Shown: positions 54,121 to 63,438, counted from the first letter of the stretch. The stretch: 64,000 bases of DNA from Kribbella qitaiheensis (GCF_014217565.1 NZ_CP043661.1:2604001-2668000); one strand, 5' to 3'. The notes: a model not told the origin generated them from the sequence alone. A program made the numbers and translations.

Positions 54121-54470
54121 AAGCGCCCATCGGGCGGCTCCTCACGCGGTCACCCATGCGACCAGCGGGCAACTCCTCACGCGGTCACCCATGCGACCAG
54201 CGGGCAACTCCTCACGCGGTCACCCATGCGACCAGCGGGCAACTCCTCACGCGGTCACCCATGCGACCAGCGGGCAACTCCTCACGCGGTCACCCATGCG
54301 ACCAGCGGGCAACTCCTCACGCGGTCACCCATGCGACCAGCGGGCAACTCCTCACGCGGTCACCCATGCGACCAGCGGGCAACTCCTCACGCGGTCACCC
54401 ATGCGACCAGCGGGCAACTCCTCACGCGGTCACCCATGCAATTAGCGGGCGCCTCCTCGGCCGCTCCCGC
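54121..54470. repeat. 35-bp minisatellite upstream of ispH
   Basis: Eight identical 35-bp units run without spacers from 54156 to 54435, each starting ATGCGACCAGCGGGC and ending GCGGTCACCC. One diverged unit precedes them (54121-54155) and one follows (54436-54470). Because 35 is not a multiple of three, translation cycles through all frames and gives a 35-residue peptide period over three units, which makes misleading long open frames. Perfect identity implies recent expansion. Confidence 0.95.
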
Positions 54471-54926
54471 CTACGCAAGCCTCACCCGCCGCCGCAATCG
54501 ACGGAGAAGCCGCCTCATACCCCATCCCGCCCGAGACCGGTGGAGAAGCGCTGGGACGCGCCGCAGCACCCGCGCCCCCCAACGGAATCGGCGGAGGGAG
54601 CGCCGGGACGGGGCCGCAGCACCCGAGCCGCCACTGGAATCGGTGGAGGGAGCGCCGGGACTGGCCCCAGCACCCGCGCCGCCACTGGAATCGGTGGAGA
54701 GAAGGCCGGGATGGACCGTGGCGCTCAGGTCGGCCTGGGACTGGTGGGAGGGGCCTTGGGCTTTGGTGGTGGTGAGGTCATGCGCCTCCTTCCCCGACTG
54801 GGTGTGCATCGGCATTACCCGCCCGCGAAGGCCAAACGCCGATGCTTGCGGTTGACAACCGATACGACAGCGATCGGCCCCAGCCCGCAGGCGCCCCGCT
54901 CGACCTTCAGCCAGACCGGGAAGCAG
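54471..54926. other. Region between minisatellite and tRNA, no supported gene
   Basis: The 456 bases contain the second tandem repeat (54561-54715) and then sequence with open frames on both strands but no ribosome-binding site, homology or codon pattern that I trust. Confidence 0.45.
54561..54715. repeat. Imperfect tandem repeat, about 52-bp unit, three copies
   Basis: GGAATCGG recurs at 54584, 54636 and 54687, and CCGCAGCACCC-like words recur with a similar period. Unit lengths are 51-53, so any frame through it shifts. It lies close to the 35-bp array. Confidence 0.65.
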
Positions 54927-54999
54927 TACCAGGGGCCGGGGTCGAACCGGCGGCCTCACCCTTATGAGGGGTGCGCGCTACCGACTGCGCCACCCTGGC
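54927..54999 (-). tRNA. tRNA-Met (anticodon CAT)
   Basis: The 73 bases fold as a cloverleaf. The acceptor stem GCCAGGG pairs with CCCTGGT (last pair G-U), the anticodon stem CACCC/GGGTG carries the loop CTCATAA, and the T arm GCCGG-TTCGACC-CCGGC is perfect. The 3' CCA is not encoded. The G1-U72 pair argues for an elongator rather than initiator tRNA, though CAT could also serve a lysidine-modified Ile species. Confidence 0.93.
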
Positions 55000-55027
55000 G
55001 TACGAGCGGTTGCCTCAGGCAATGAAA

Positions 55028-55056
55028 GGAGCCGCCCGCCCTGTCCGGGCGGCTCC
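55028..55056 (-). terminator. Terminator-like hairpin upstream of the tRNA
   Basis: GGAGCCGCCCG pairs perfectly with CGGGCGGCTCC around a seven-base loop. On the minus strand it is followed by TTTCATT, so it appears to end a leftward transcript whose source is not obvious. Confidence 0.7.
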
Positions 55057-55391
55057 CTAGGAGGTGTACCACTCGAACAAGAATGCGCTCCTCGAACGCC
55101 TGCACGCAAAGGGTTTTCGAATACCACGCAGCCACGCGCGACCGTCCGACCACAAGCTCATTGGCGGTTGGCCCTTCCCCAGGTGCGGATCACTCGAAGC
55201 CTGCCGAAGCCAGACCTCGGCCTGGGGCGACTCTGCGGAGGGGCCCTAGTCCACCACGCGCTCTCAGGTAGGCCCGAGCAGCAGCAGCGGTCGGGTCGGC
55301 ACATCAGAGAAAGTACTGGTGTTCCAGGTCCGGCGGCGCGTTGTCCACAGGCCTTCGCAACACTGTCGGCGGGGCACCGTAGAGTCTCGGC
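55057..55391. other. Gap upstream of xseA with a possible 34-codon minus-strand frame
   Basis: The minus strand has an ATG near 55161 with GGAAGGG upstream, a frame of 34 codons (MSLWSDGRAWLRGIRK...) and a TAG directly before the terminator hairpin. The plus strand also has a short open frame from about 55064. Neither is recognised. TAGAGT at about 55380 is a plausible -10 box for xseA. Confidence 0.35.
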
Positions 55392-56597
55392 GTGGCTTTG
55401 GAGACTTCACCGGATGCGCCTGCGGCCGTTCGCACGATTGCGAACGGCATTGCCAGCTGGATCAACCAGCTCGGCGCGGTCTGGGTCGAGGGGCAACTGA
55501 CGGACGTCTCGATCGGCCGCGGCACGACGACCGTGTTCGGCACCCTGCGCGACACCGACGCCGACATCTCGCTGCGCTTCACCTGCAACCGTCGCGTCTT
55601 CGAGGCGGTCGACCCGCCCGTCACCGACGGCTCGCGCGTGGTGGTGAACGCCAAACCGAACTTCTTCGCTCGCCGCGGCACGCTTGCCCTCGCGGTCAGC
55701 GAGATCCGCCACGTCGGCATCGGCGAACTGCTCGCCCGGATCGAGCGCCTGAAGCAACTACTCGCCGCCGAAGGGCTCTTCGCCGCGCACCGAAAGAAAC
55801 GGTTGCCGTTCCTGCCGCACACGATCGGCCTGATCTGCGGTCGCGATTCAGCCGCCGAGCGCGACGTCCTGGAGAACGCGAAGCGTCGCTGGCCCGCAGT
55901 CGCCTTCCGGGTCGAGTACGCCTCGGTCCAGGGCCCGGCCGCGGCCTGCGAGGTGATGACCGCGCTGCGCCGCCTGGACGCGGACGAATCCGTCGAGGTG
56001 ATCGTGATCGCGCGCGGTGGGGGCTCGCTCGAAGACCTGCTGCCGTTCTCCGACGAGGGCCTGATCCGTGCGGTCTCCCAAGCCCGTACGCCGGTGGTCA
56101 GCGCGATCGGGCACGAGCCGGATTCGCCGCTGCTCGACCTGGTCGCCGATCTCCGCGCGTCCACTCCGACCGACGCGGCGAAGCGGATCGTCCCCGACGT
56201 ACGCGAGGAGCTCGACGGCGTACGGCTGCTCCGGGAGCGTGGGCTGCGCGCGATCACCGGTTGGCTCGACCGCGAAACCCACGCGCTCGCCGCGATCCGG
56301 AGCCGGCCGTCACTGGCCGCTCCGACGACCGATCTGCAACGCCGTTCGGATGAGATCGCCGCGTTGGTCGATCGCAGCCGGCGGACCCTGACGCATCGGC
56401 TCGACCGGGCCGGCGACGACCTGGCGCATCGGCTGGCGAGCGTGCGGGCTCTGTCTCCCAAGGCGACTCTTGAGCGCGGATATTCGGTGCTTCAGCTCGC
56501 CGATGGGACCGCAGTACGCGAGGTCGGGCAGGTGTCGAGCGGCGACGTGCTGAACGCGCGGGTCAGCGACGGCCGGTTCGACGTGGAGGTGCAGTGA
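55392..56597 (+). CDS. xseA: Exodeoxyribonuclease VII large subunit
   Basis: The 401-residue product has an N-terminal OB fold ([20 protein letters not shown]), the catalytic domain with [58 protein letters not shown] and [20 protein letters not shown], and a C-terminal helical region. With XseB it degrades single-stranded DNA. GTG 55392 lies a few bases after a TAGAGT box, suggesting a leaderless start. xseB follows one base after the stop. Confidence 0.95.
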   Translation: MALETSPDAPAAVRTIANGIASWINQLGAVWVEGQLTDVSIGRGTTTVFGTLRDTDADISLRFTCNRRVFEAVDPPVTDGSRVVVNAKPNFFARRGTLALAVSEIRHVGIGELLARIERLKQLLAAEGLFAAHRKKRLPFLPHTIGLICGRDSAAERDVLENAKRRWPAVAFRVEYASVQGPAAACEVMTALRRLDADESVEVIVIARGGGSLEDLLPFSDEGLIRAVSQARTPVVSAIGHEPDSPLLDLVADLRASTPTDAAKRIVPDVREELDGVRLLRERGLRAITGWLDRETHALAAIRSRPSLAAPTTDLQRRSDEIAALVDRSRRTLTHRLDRAGDDLAHRLASVRALSPKATLERGYSVLQLADGTAVREVGQVSSGDVLNARVSDGRFDVEVQ

Positions 56598-56598
56598 G

Positions 56599-56850
56599 AT
56601 GGCAAGAAACAGCAAGCCCCAAGGAGAGCAAGTGACCGCCGATCGACCCGAGATTTCCTACGAGCAGGCCCGCGAGGAGCTCGTCGAGGTGGTCCGCAAA
56701 CTCGAAGCCGGCGGTACCACCCTGGAGGAGTCGCTCGCCCTCTGGGAGCGCGGCGAAGAACTGGCCGCCACCTGCCAGCAATGGCTCGACGGCGCCCGCA
56801 AACGCCTCGCCGAAGCCCAAGCCGCCCACACAGACAAGGAGCCCAGCTGA
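56599..56850 (+). CDS. xseB: Exodeoxyribonuclease VII small subunit
   Basis: The 83-residue product has the XseB helical hairpin: [20 protein letters not shown], then [20 protein letters not shown]. It binds the long helix of XseA. It starts one base after the xseA stop, so the two are translationally coupled. A later in-frame GTG (56632) would remove a short basic tail and is a possible alternative start. Confidence 0.93.
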   Translation: MARNSKPQGEQVTADRPEISYEQAREELVEVVRKLEAGGTTLEESLALWERGEELAATCQQWLDGARKRLAEAQAAHTDKEPS

Positions 56851-56860
56851 CCTCACCACC

Positions 56861-57435
56861 ATGCTGAGCGTCCGCGCCGCACGAGCCGCGGACCTGTACG
56901 ACGCGGCGGTGGTTCGGGTTGCCAGTTGGCGCGGGGCGTTCACCGGACTGGTGCCGCAGGAGTTTCTCGACGGGATGGACCCGGCAAAGATCGCTGCCGG
57001 CTGGCAGGACAGCATCACCGCGGGGCGTTCCCGCCTGTACGTCGTGGCGGCAGGCGACCGGATCGTCGGCTACGCAGGCGTGGGGCCGGCGAGAGAAGGA
57101 CCGAGCGAGGCGGGCGAGCTGACGCGCTGTTCGTCCACCCGGATTCCTGGGGCACCAACGCAGCCCGCTTGCTGACCGACGCGGCGATCGGAGATCTCCG
57201 CGACAGAGGTTGCGCCGAGGTCTGGCTCTGGGTTCTCGAGGCCAACGGACGGGCCCGCGCCTTCTACCAGCGCTACGGCTTCGCCGAAACACCGGCGCGC
57301 ACCGCCTCCAGCCTCGACGACCTGCCCGAGTTGGCCTGGCCCTCGACTTGCGGGCCTGGTACCGGGTCACCGGGTCACCGGGTCACCGGGTCACCGGGTC
57401 ACCGGGTCACCGAAAATGGTTCGTCAGCCGGATAG
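56861..57435 (+). pseudogene. GNAT acetyltransferase, one-base deletion and repeat-extended C-terminus
   Basis: The frame from ATG 56861 gives a GNAT N-terminus (LSVRAARAADLYDAAVVRVA, then SRLYVVAAGDRIVGYAGVGP). It is lost at 57121: GAGCTG-ACGCGCTG lacks one T needed for ELYALFVHPD. The other frame then carries VHPDSWGTNAARLLTDAAIG and VLEANGRARAFYQRYGFAET, the acetyl-CoA site and motif B. Its last roughly 30 codons run into an 8-bp tandem repeat. It starts ten bases after xseB. Confidence 0.72.
57361..57412 (+). repeat. 8-bp tandem repeat, 6.5 copies
   Basis: ACCGGGTC is repeated six times exactly (57361-57408) plus ACCG. It lies at the 3' end of the acetyltransferase frame. A change in copy number would alter the reading frame and the C-terminus. 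Confidence 0.92.
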
Positions 57436-57484
57436 CCGAGTTGCTAGCGTCGCGGCCGTGCATCGGATCATCACTCCCCCCACC

Positions 57485-57578
57485 GCCGCTTAGCGGACGG
57501 CCGACCTCAGCGCGCCCAGGGTTCTGACCTGGGCTTCCTTGGGCTGTTCGCAGACGCCCCGATCCCCTCCTGCGAACA
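57485..57578 (+). promoter_or_regulatory. Structured leader with three hairpins before the EamA gene
   Basis: Hairpins: CCGC-TTA-GCGG near 57487; CCCAGG-GTTCTGA-CCTGGG (57515-57533), followed by the pyrimidine run CTTCCTT; and TGTTCGCAG / CTGCGAACA (57545-57553, 57570-57578), ending 15 bases before the ATG. The middle one looks like a terminator, and its arms could re-pair with CCTTGGG, so attenuation is possible. Confidence 0.4.
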
Positions 57579-57592
57579 CCCTGGAGTGTCTG

Positions 57593-58444
57593 ATGCATCA
57601 CCGTGTCGCGCCGTCGTCGGCGCGCGGTCTCCTGTACGTGGCCCTGGCCGGAACCGCGTGGGGCACTGGCGGCCCCACCGGCGCCCTGCTCTTCCAGGAC
57701 AGTGGCCTGAACTCGACAGCGATCTCCTTCTGGCGCCTGCTCGGTGGTGCCGTTTGGCTGGCTGCGGCTTGCCGCTTGCTCCGGCGAGGCCCGATCGTCC
57801 ACCAATTCGCCGCCGCCCCGATGCGCTACCTCCTGAGCGGTTTGGGCCTGGCCGTCTGCCAACTCGGGTACTTCGCCGCGATCCCCCGGGTCGGCGTCGC
57901 TGTCGCGACCGTCATCTCGCTCGGCGTCGGCCCGCTGTTCATTGCTCTGGGTGCTCGCGAGCGCATCACCGGCACGTTGCTGCTAGCGGTACTCGGGCTG
58001 GCACTTCTCATCTCCGGCGGCGGCGGCACGGGCGGTGCATCGATCGCGGGCGTCGCCTTCTCGCTCCTCTCAGGGGCCGGCTACGCGGTCACCACCCTGC
58101 TCAATCGCGACCAGCAGGACCCCGTCACCAGCGCACTGCTCGGCTTCACCACCGGCGCACTCATCCTGTTGCCGTTGGCAATGACAGAAGGAATCACCCC
58201 GGCACTGGGCAGCTGGCCTTTGCTCGCGTACTTCGGTCTCGTACCGACCGCGCTTGCTTACGCGTTGTTCTACACCGGACTCAGGGCGATCCGCGCGTCC
58301 ACCGCCGCCGTCATCGCCCTGATCGAGCCACTCCTGGCCACCCTTATCGGCGTACTCGCGTTCCACGAGCACCTGACGCTTCTCAGCATCATCGGTGCGG
58401 TGATACTCCTCGGTGCGGTGCTCCTCCAGGTCCGCCGCGAGTAA
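57593..58444 (+). CDS. EamA/DMT-family exporter
   Basis: The 283-residue product has ten predicted helices arranged as two EamA repeats. The first opens LLYVALAGTAWGTGGPTGAL; the second repeats the pattern at GASIAGVAFSLLSGAGYAVT and ends AVIALIEPLLATLIGVLAFH, with the conserved glutamate-proline. It probably exports an amino acid or metabolite. ATG 57593 has GGAG at proper spacing. Confidence 0.88.
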   Translation: MHHRVAPSSARGLLYVALAGTAWGTGGPTGALLFQDSGLNSTAISFWRLLGGAVWLAAACRLLRRGPIVHQFAAAPMRYLLSGLGLAVCQLGYFAAIPRVGVAVATVISLGVGPLFIALGARERITGTLLLAVLGLALLISGGGGTGGASIAGVAFSLLSGAGYAVTTLLNRDQQDPVTSALLGFTTGALILLPLAMTEGITPALGSWPLLAYFGLVPTALAYALFYTGLRAIRASTAAVIALIEPLLATLIGVLAFHEHLTLLSIIGAVILLGAVLLQVRRE

Positions 58445-58469
58445 CTCCTCGGGGGTATTGGGAGCTCTG

Positions 58470-58618
58470 TCAGGTTCCGGTGCCGGTAGTGGCGCGGATC
58501 CCGGCCAGGATGACGCGCAGGCCGTGGTCGAACTCCGCGTCCGGATCCGCGGCGAAGAGGTCGCCCACCATCTGCGCCGACAGCGGATAGCGCTCGCCGT
58601 CGACAACCTGTGTCAGCT
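58470..58618 (-). pseudogene. TetR-family regulator, C-terminal fragment only
   Basis: The minus-strand frame ending at 58470 reads QVVDGERYPLSAQMV, then FAADPDAEFDHGLRVILAGI, matching the C-terminal ligand-binding region of a TetR-type regulator. The DNA-binding half is absent: upstream sequence at once becomes monooxygenase coding on the other strand. It is the remains of a divergent TetR/monooxygenase pair. Confidence 0.6.
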
Positions 58619-59580
<962 letters not shown>

Positions 59581-59638
59581 AGAAGGAGGCGCGCCTTTCG
59601 GCGTACCGGTGGTGCCGTCGTGGGGCGGGACTTGGTTG

Positions 59639-60217
59639 TCAGGCTGCGCGCACCGCCATCAGGAGTCCGCTTGCCCATGCCAGGCGGACGCATCGGAAGT
59701 CCTCGCGTTCGTCCAGTTCGGCCAGCAGGCGTTCGACGGAGGCCTCGTGACCCTCCGGCCAGCCGGGCTGGGGGAAGAGGTCGTCGATCAGGTAGGTCCC
59801 GCCGGGTGCGACAAGTTCCAGGGCCCGGTCGAGATGGGTGAACTTGCCCGGCCAGGTGTCCGCGAAGATGAGGTCGAAGGGCGCGCCGTCGAAATCCTCC
59901 AGCCACGTGCCGCCGTCCGCGGACACGAAGGTCACCCGCGGGTCGGCGCCCAACTGCTCTTGGGCGATGCCTTGGACGGTGGGGTCGAGTTCCACGGTGG
60001 TTAGGCAGGAGGCGTGGTCCATGCCGCTGAGAAGCCAGGCGCTGCCCTCGCCTACTCCGGTGCCGAGTTCGAGGATCCGGCCCGCAGGCCGGGTAGCGGC
60101 GAGTGCTGCCAGGAGACTTCCTGTGCGGTCCTCGCTGGACATGATGAAGCCCGCGTCGCGCGCCTTGGCGCGTAACGCGGGCAGGGTGGCCGGGAGGCTG
60201 TTCGGCGTATCGTCCAT
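59639..60217 (-). CDS. O-methyltransferase-like SAM-dependent methyltransferase
   Basis: The 192-residue product carries motif I GRILELGTGVGEGSAWLLSG, the acidic loop TTVELDPTVQGIAQEQLG, FDLIFADTWPGKFTHLDRAL and LVAPGGTYLIDDLFPQPGWP, resembling the COMT-like O-methyltransferase family 3. ATG 60217 is used; the longer upstream frame to 60478 reads through the TetR gene. The substrate is unknown. Confidence 0.83.
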   Translation of the reverse strand: MDDTPNSLPATLPALRAKARDAGFIMSSEDRTGSLLAALAATRPAGRILELGTGVGEGSAWLLSGMDHASCLTTVELDPTVQGIAQEQLGADPRVTFVSADGGTWLEDFDGAPFDLIFADTWPGKFTHLDRALELVAPGGTYLIDDLFPQPGWPEGHEASVERLLAELDEREDFRCVRLAWASGLLMAVRAA

Positions 60218-60285
60218 CCGGAGATGATGGGCGAACCTTGTCCTTGCCTGCAAAGTGCAATTCGCATTGCCGACATCCGGGAACT

Positions 60286-60918
60286 TCAGACTCGAACCTC
60301 TAGGAGTCCGGAGACTGCGGTGCGGAGTGCTGCCTGCATTCTGGTGAGGTCGAAGCCCTCGGTACGTAAGGCGTGATGGAGGTCGGCCGCGAGCGGGGCC
60401 AGGATGAAGTGGGCCGTGTAGTCGGCGTCCAGGTCCGGGCGGGCGGACTCGACGAGCATGGCGATGTGGCGGTGCCACAAGCGGTACGAGCCGATCCGGT
60501 AGCGGGCGCCGTCCGACGCGTTCTCGCTGTCGATGAACAGTTCGACATGCCGGTCGAGTAGCGCCAGGTAGGCGTCGAGGAACGCCACCGCCCGGTCGAC
60601 CGGGTCAGCTCCCGGCCCCAGCGGCGGTGGGCCCGTCAGGATCTTGCCCTGTAGCTCCACCTCGCGCTCATCCAGCAGCGCGACCGCCAGTCCCGCGCGG
60701 TCGCCGAAGCGCCGGAACACGGTCCCCTTGCCGACCCCAGCCGCCGCCGCGATCGCGTCCAGCGACACGTTCTTCACGCCCTGCTCCGCGAACAGCCGTT
60801 CGGCCGCCTCCAGGACCTTCAGCCGGTTGCGGCGCGCGTCAGCCCGTTCCGGGCGTGGCTCGTCCAGCAGCGGCAGACCTGATTGTGAAACGGACTGCGG
60901 TCCGGTATTGTCTCCCAT
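60286..60918 (-). CDS. TetR/AcrR-family repressor
   Basis: The 210-residue product has the TetR helix-turn-helix at about residues 30-75: KVLEAAERLFAEQGVKNVSL, then DAIAAAAGVGKGTVFRRFGD. The ligand domain is C-terminal. It is divergent from the flavodoxin-like/SMR operon, with a 41-base intergenic gap that holds a palindrome, so autorepression and repression of that operon are expected. ATG 60918. Confidence 0.9.
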   Translation of the reverse strand: MGDNTGPQSVSQSGLPLLDEPRPERADARRNRLKVLEAAERLFAEQGVKNVSLDAIAAAAGVGKGTVFRRFGDRAGLAVALLDEREVELQGKILTGPPPLGPGADPVDRAVAFLDAYLALLDRHVELFIDSENASDGARYRIGSYRLWHRHIAMLVESARPDLDADYTAHFILAPLAADLHHALRTEGFDLTRMQAALRTAVSGLLEVRV

Positions 60919-60936
60919 AAGACGGACTGTAGTCCG
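60891..60936. promoter_or_regulatory. Two TetR-type operator dyads
   Basis: CGGACTGTAGTCCG (60923-60936) is a 6-2-6 palindrome between the divergent genes. A second copy, CGGACTGCGGTCCG (60891-60904), lies in the first codons of the tetR gene, 32 bases away centre to centre, so three helical turns apart. Confidence 0.75.
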
Positions 60937-60959
60937 CTAAAGACTCTGGAGGAAACACC

Positions 60960-61559
60960 ATGAGCACCGAATCCGCCCGGATCGCGATCGCCTATCACTC
61001 CGGCTACGGCCACACCGCGAAACAGGCCGAGGCCGTCGCGGCGGGCGCGGCCGCAGTACCGGGGGTTGTCGCTGACCTGGTAGCGCTCGACGAGCTGACC
61101 GACGAACTGTGGGACCGACTGGCCGCCGCGGACGCGATCATCTTCGGCGCGCCGACCTACATGGGCAGCCCGAGTGCGGTCTTCAAAGCATTCGCGGAAG
61201 CCAGCGTGAAGGTCTGGGCCGCGGATCTCGGCTGGCGGGACAAGATCGCGGCCGGGTTCACCAACTCGAAGGCGATGGCCGGCGACAAGCTCAACAGCCT
61301 GGTCGACTTCGCCGTATTCGCCGCCCAGCACGGGATGATCTGGGTCGGGCTCGACCTCTACCCGGGCTGGGCGGAGTCGACCGCGAGCATCGAGGACCTG
61401 AACCGGCTCGGCAGTTGGCTCGGCGCGACCGCCCAGTCCGACGCCGACCTGTCGGCCGAGAAGGCGCCGCCGGAGACCGACCTGCGCACCGCCGCGTACC
61501 TCGGCGAGCGGGTCGCGAAGCTCACCCTGCGGCAGTTACGCGGTTCGCTGGCCGCCTGA
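60960..61559 (+). CDS. Flavodoxin-like NAD(P)H-dependent FMN/quinone reductase (WrbA-like)
   Basis: The 199-residue product has the FMN phosphate loop YHSGYGHTAKQAEAV and the second FMN loop FGAPTYMGSPSAVFKAFAEA, then AAGFTNSKAMAGDKLNSLVD, as in WrbA-type quinone reductases. It is likely to reduce quinones by two electrons and protect against electrophile stress. GGAGGAAAC precedes ATG 60960. The stop overlaps the SMR gene start (TGATG). Confidence 0.88.
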   Translation: MSTESARIAIAYHSGYGHTAKQAEAVAAGAAAVPGVVADLVALDELTDELWDRLAAADAIIFGAPTYMGSPSAVFKAFAEASVKVWAADLGWRDKIAAGFTNSKAMAGDKLNSLVDFAVFAAQHGMIWVGLDLYPGWAESTASIEDLNRLGSWLGATAQSDADLSAEKAPPETDLRTAAYLGERVAKLTLRQLRGSLAA

Positions 61560-61879
61560 TGGCCTGGCTCGTACTTCTCGCGGCGGCGGTCTTCGAGATC
61601 GCCTTCGCGCTCAGCCTCAAACCGAGCGAGGGCTTCAGCCGTTTCTGGCCGACGGCCGGCGTGCTCGTCTTCGGTGTGATCTCGGTCGTCCTGCTGTCCC
61701 GCACCCTCGACCGTCTGCCGGTCGGTACTGCGTACGCCGTCTGGACCGGCCTCGGCTCGATCGGCGTCGTCACCCTGGGCGTGATCCTCTTCGGCGAACC
61801 ACTCACCCTCGCCAGAATCGCCTGCATCAGCCTGATCATCGCCGGCGTGGTCGGCCTCAGAATCGCCGGCAGCACCTAA
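61559..61879 (+). CDS. Small multidrug resistance (SMR) exporter, Gdx/SugE-like
   Basis: The 106-residue product has four membrane helices. Glu13 in LLAAAVFEIAFALSLKPSEG is the essential proton/substrate carboxylate, and LKPSEGFSRFWPTAG resembles the SugE/Gdx subgroup (guanidinium exporters) more than EmrE. GTAYAVWTGLGSIGVVTLGV is the conserved second-half helix. It is translationally coupled to the reductase gene and controlled by the same TetR operator region. Confidence 0.9.
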   Translation: MAWLVLLAAAVFEIAFALSLKPSEGFSRFWPTAGVLVFGVISVVLLSRTLDRLPVGTAYAVWTGLGSIGVVTLGVILFGEPLTLARIACISLIIAGVVGLRIAGST

Positions 61880-61945
61880 CGCGCGGGCGCCGATGAGAAC
61901 GTGCGGCGACGCCGCGGCGCAAGCCGGAGCCTGCGGAACGCCGCG

Positions 61946-62611
61946 TTAGTGGCCGGTGCCTTCGCGGCGGCGTCGGCGGCGGTGGAGGCGGCTCCGGGTG
62001 GTGTGGATCGCGGGTGGGGCGACGGGCGCGCCACCGGGCTCGTACTGCGAGACGAGCGCCTGGTAGTCGCCCCAGTTCTCCACCCGGAGCGGAACGTTGC
62101 CTACGGCATCGACATCGGTGACCGTCCGCGGCCCGTCGTCGATCAGGTCCCAGATGTCCTGGTCGCGGCGCAGCGAGCGCAACTCGCCGAACATCTCCCG
62201 GGTGAAGAAGCACGGGTGGCCACGGCCGTTGTCGTAGCGGCTGACCCCGACCGGCGTGGCCACCTCGGCGACCAGCGACCAGACCGCGGCCGACGTCACA
62301 CCGGGCTGGTCACCAAGCATCACGACCAGGCCGTCCGTACGCCGGTCGACCACGTCCAGCGCGGGCACGATCGAAGAACTACCGGTGTCGGCATGCGGGG
62401 ACTCCACCACCCGCGCACCGTCCAGGTCGACCCGTTCGCGAACCTGCTCGGAAGCGGCGCCCAGCGTCACGATCAACTGATCGAATCCACAGTCGCGGGC
62501 GGTATCCAGCGAGGCGCCGAGCAGCGTTTCGCCTTGGTAGGAAAGCAGTTGCTTGGGGATGCCGAGTCCCGGCGACCCGTCGGCAGCAAGCAGCAACCCG
62601 GTGACGAACAT
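61946..62611 (-). CDS. MocA-like nucleotidyltransferase (NTP_transf_3)
   Basis: The 221-residue product resembles molybdenum-cofactor cytidylyltransferases and related MobA-like enzymes: VTGLLLAADGSPGLGIPKQL is the nucleotide loop (the usual LAAGxSxRMG is altered to LAADGSPGLG), then SSSIVPALDVV, VVMLGDQPGVTSAAVW with the metal-binding Asp, and NGRGHPCFFTREMF. The C-terminal Arg-rich tail is odd and may be poorly constrained. The altered loop may weaken nucleotide binding. Confidence 0.78.
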   Translation of the reverse strand: MFVTGLLLAADGSPGLGIPKQLLSYQGETLLGASLDTARDCGFDQLIVTLGAASEQVRERVDLDGARVVESPHADTGSSSIVPALDVVDRRTDGLVVMLGDQPGVTSAAVWSLVAEVATPVGVSRYDNGRGHPCFFTREMFGELRSLRRDQDIWDLIDDGPRTVTDVDAVGNVPLRVENWGDYQALVSQYEPGGAPVAPPAIHTTRSRLHRRRRRREGTGH

Positions 62612-62731
62612 GGACGCCTCAATCCCCGAGCAGGGAACAGAGGGTGACCATGACGGGCTCCTTCGTCGAATCCGATCTATTGATCGAACAACGCGGCGCC
62701 CGTTATGTCAACGGTGCATAACGTCAGTGAA

Positions 62732-63370
62732 TCAGCGCACTGTGGCGGCAAACGTTTCCAGTGCGGGATATCCGGCATTCCCGGTCACGATGGTGGTCGC
62801 GCCGGAACCGATAAGAACAAGCGCATGTTCATCGTGCCTGTCCAGCAAGGTCTTCCGCTGCCAGACGACGCCGGCCACGGTCGACGTACCGTCGTCGGAG
62901 GTCTTGCCGAGTTCGTCGGCCTGAAAGCTCTTGCCGGTGACATTCGACTGCTCGAGCCCGACATATTTCTTCTTGTCGGTGACAATGCCCAGGTGCCAGG
63001 TCATCGGGCTTTGCTCCGGGGCGCGGAATTCGACACTGGTCACGGTCCAGCCGGCCGGCATCCGCTCGGGCCCGAGCACCCACGGGGCCAGCTTCTTCGC
63101 ATCCTGCAGCCGCGCCGTGTACTCGACCGCGCGGACCTTCTCCGACTTCGGCCGCCAGGTGACGATCGCCAGGAACGCGACCACGATCAGGCAGGCCAGC
63201 ATCGCCCAGACCATGTTGGTCATCGTCCGCGACTTCGCCCGGTCCGCACTGCTCTTCGCCCGGTACGCCGCGGCTTCGGCGCGCACCCGGGCGCGCTCGG
63301 CCTGCTCCGGGGAAACGTTCTCCTCGGTACCGGGCTGCGCGCGGGTCGACTCGGAATCCGTCGGGCTCAT
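62732..63370 (-). CDS. DUF4245-family membrane protein
   Basis: The 212-residue product has an acidic N-terminal tail, an Ala/Arg-rich stretch, one membrane helix at about residues 55-75 (MTNMVWAMLACLIVVAFLAI) and an external domain with LAPWVLGPERMPAGWTVTSV, TWHLGIVTDKKKYVGLEQSN and SGATTIVTGNAGYPALETFA. This matches DUF4245 proteins, which often lie near xseA/xseB and glpX in actinobacteria. The function is unknown. ATG 63370. Confidence 0.85.
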   Translation of the reverse strand: MSPTDSESTRAQPGTEENVSPEQAERARVRAEAAAYRAKSSADRAKSRTMTNMVWAMLACLIVVAFLAIVTWRPKSEKVRAVEYTARLQDAKKLAPWVLGPERMPAGWTVTSVEFRAPEQSPMTWHLGIVTDKKKYVGLEQSNVTGKSFQADELGKTSDDGTSTVAGVVWQRKTLLDRHDEHALVLIGSGATTIVTGNAGYPALETFAATVR

Positions 63371-63438
63371 GGCACCAGTGTCTCCTGCCACCGAACTCGC
63401 CCGATCAACGAGGTCGGCCGTTGGCTACGATCCGTGGC

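Noticed and set aside
54156..54435. CRISPR-like array of eight direct repeats
   Set aside because: The units are contiguous with no spacers and no cas genes are nearby, so it is a minisatellite.
53739..55025. Long open frames through the ispH upstream region
   Set aside because: They are produced by the 35-bp and 52-bp repeats and by antisense of ispH, with no ribosome-binding site or family motif.
55064..55249. 61-codon plus-strand frame after AGGAGG
   Set aside because: The Shine-Dalgarno-like word is part of the terminator flank, spacing to the start is too short and no homology is recognised.
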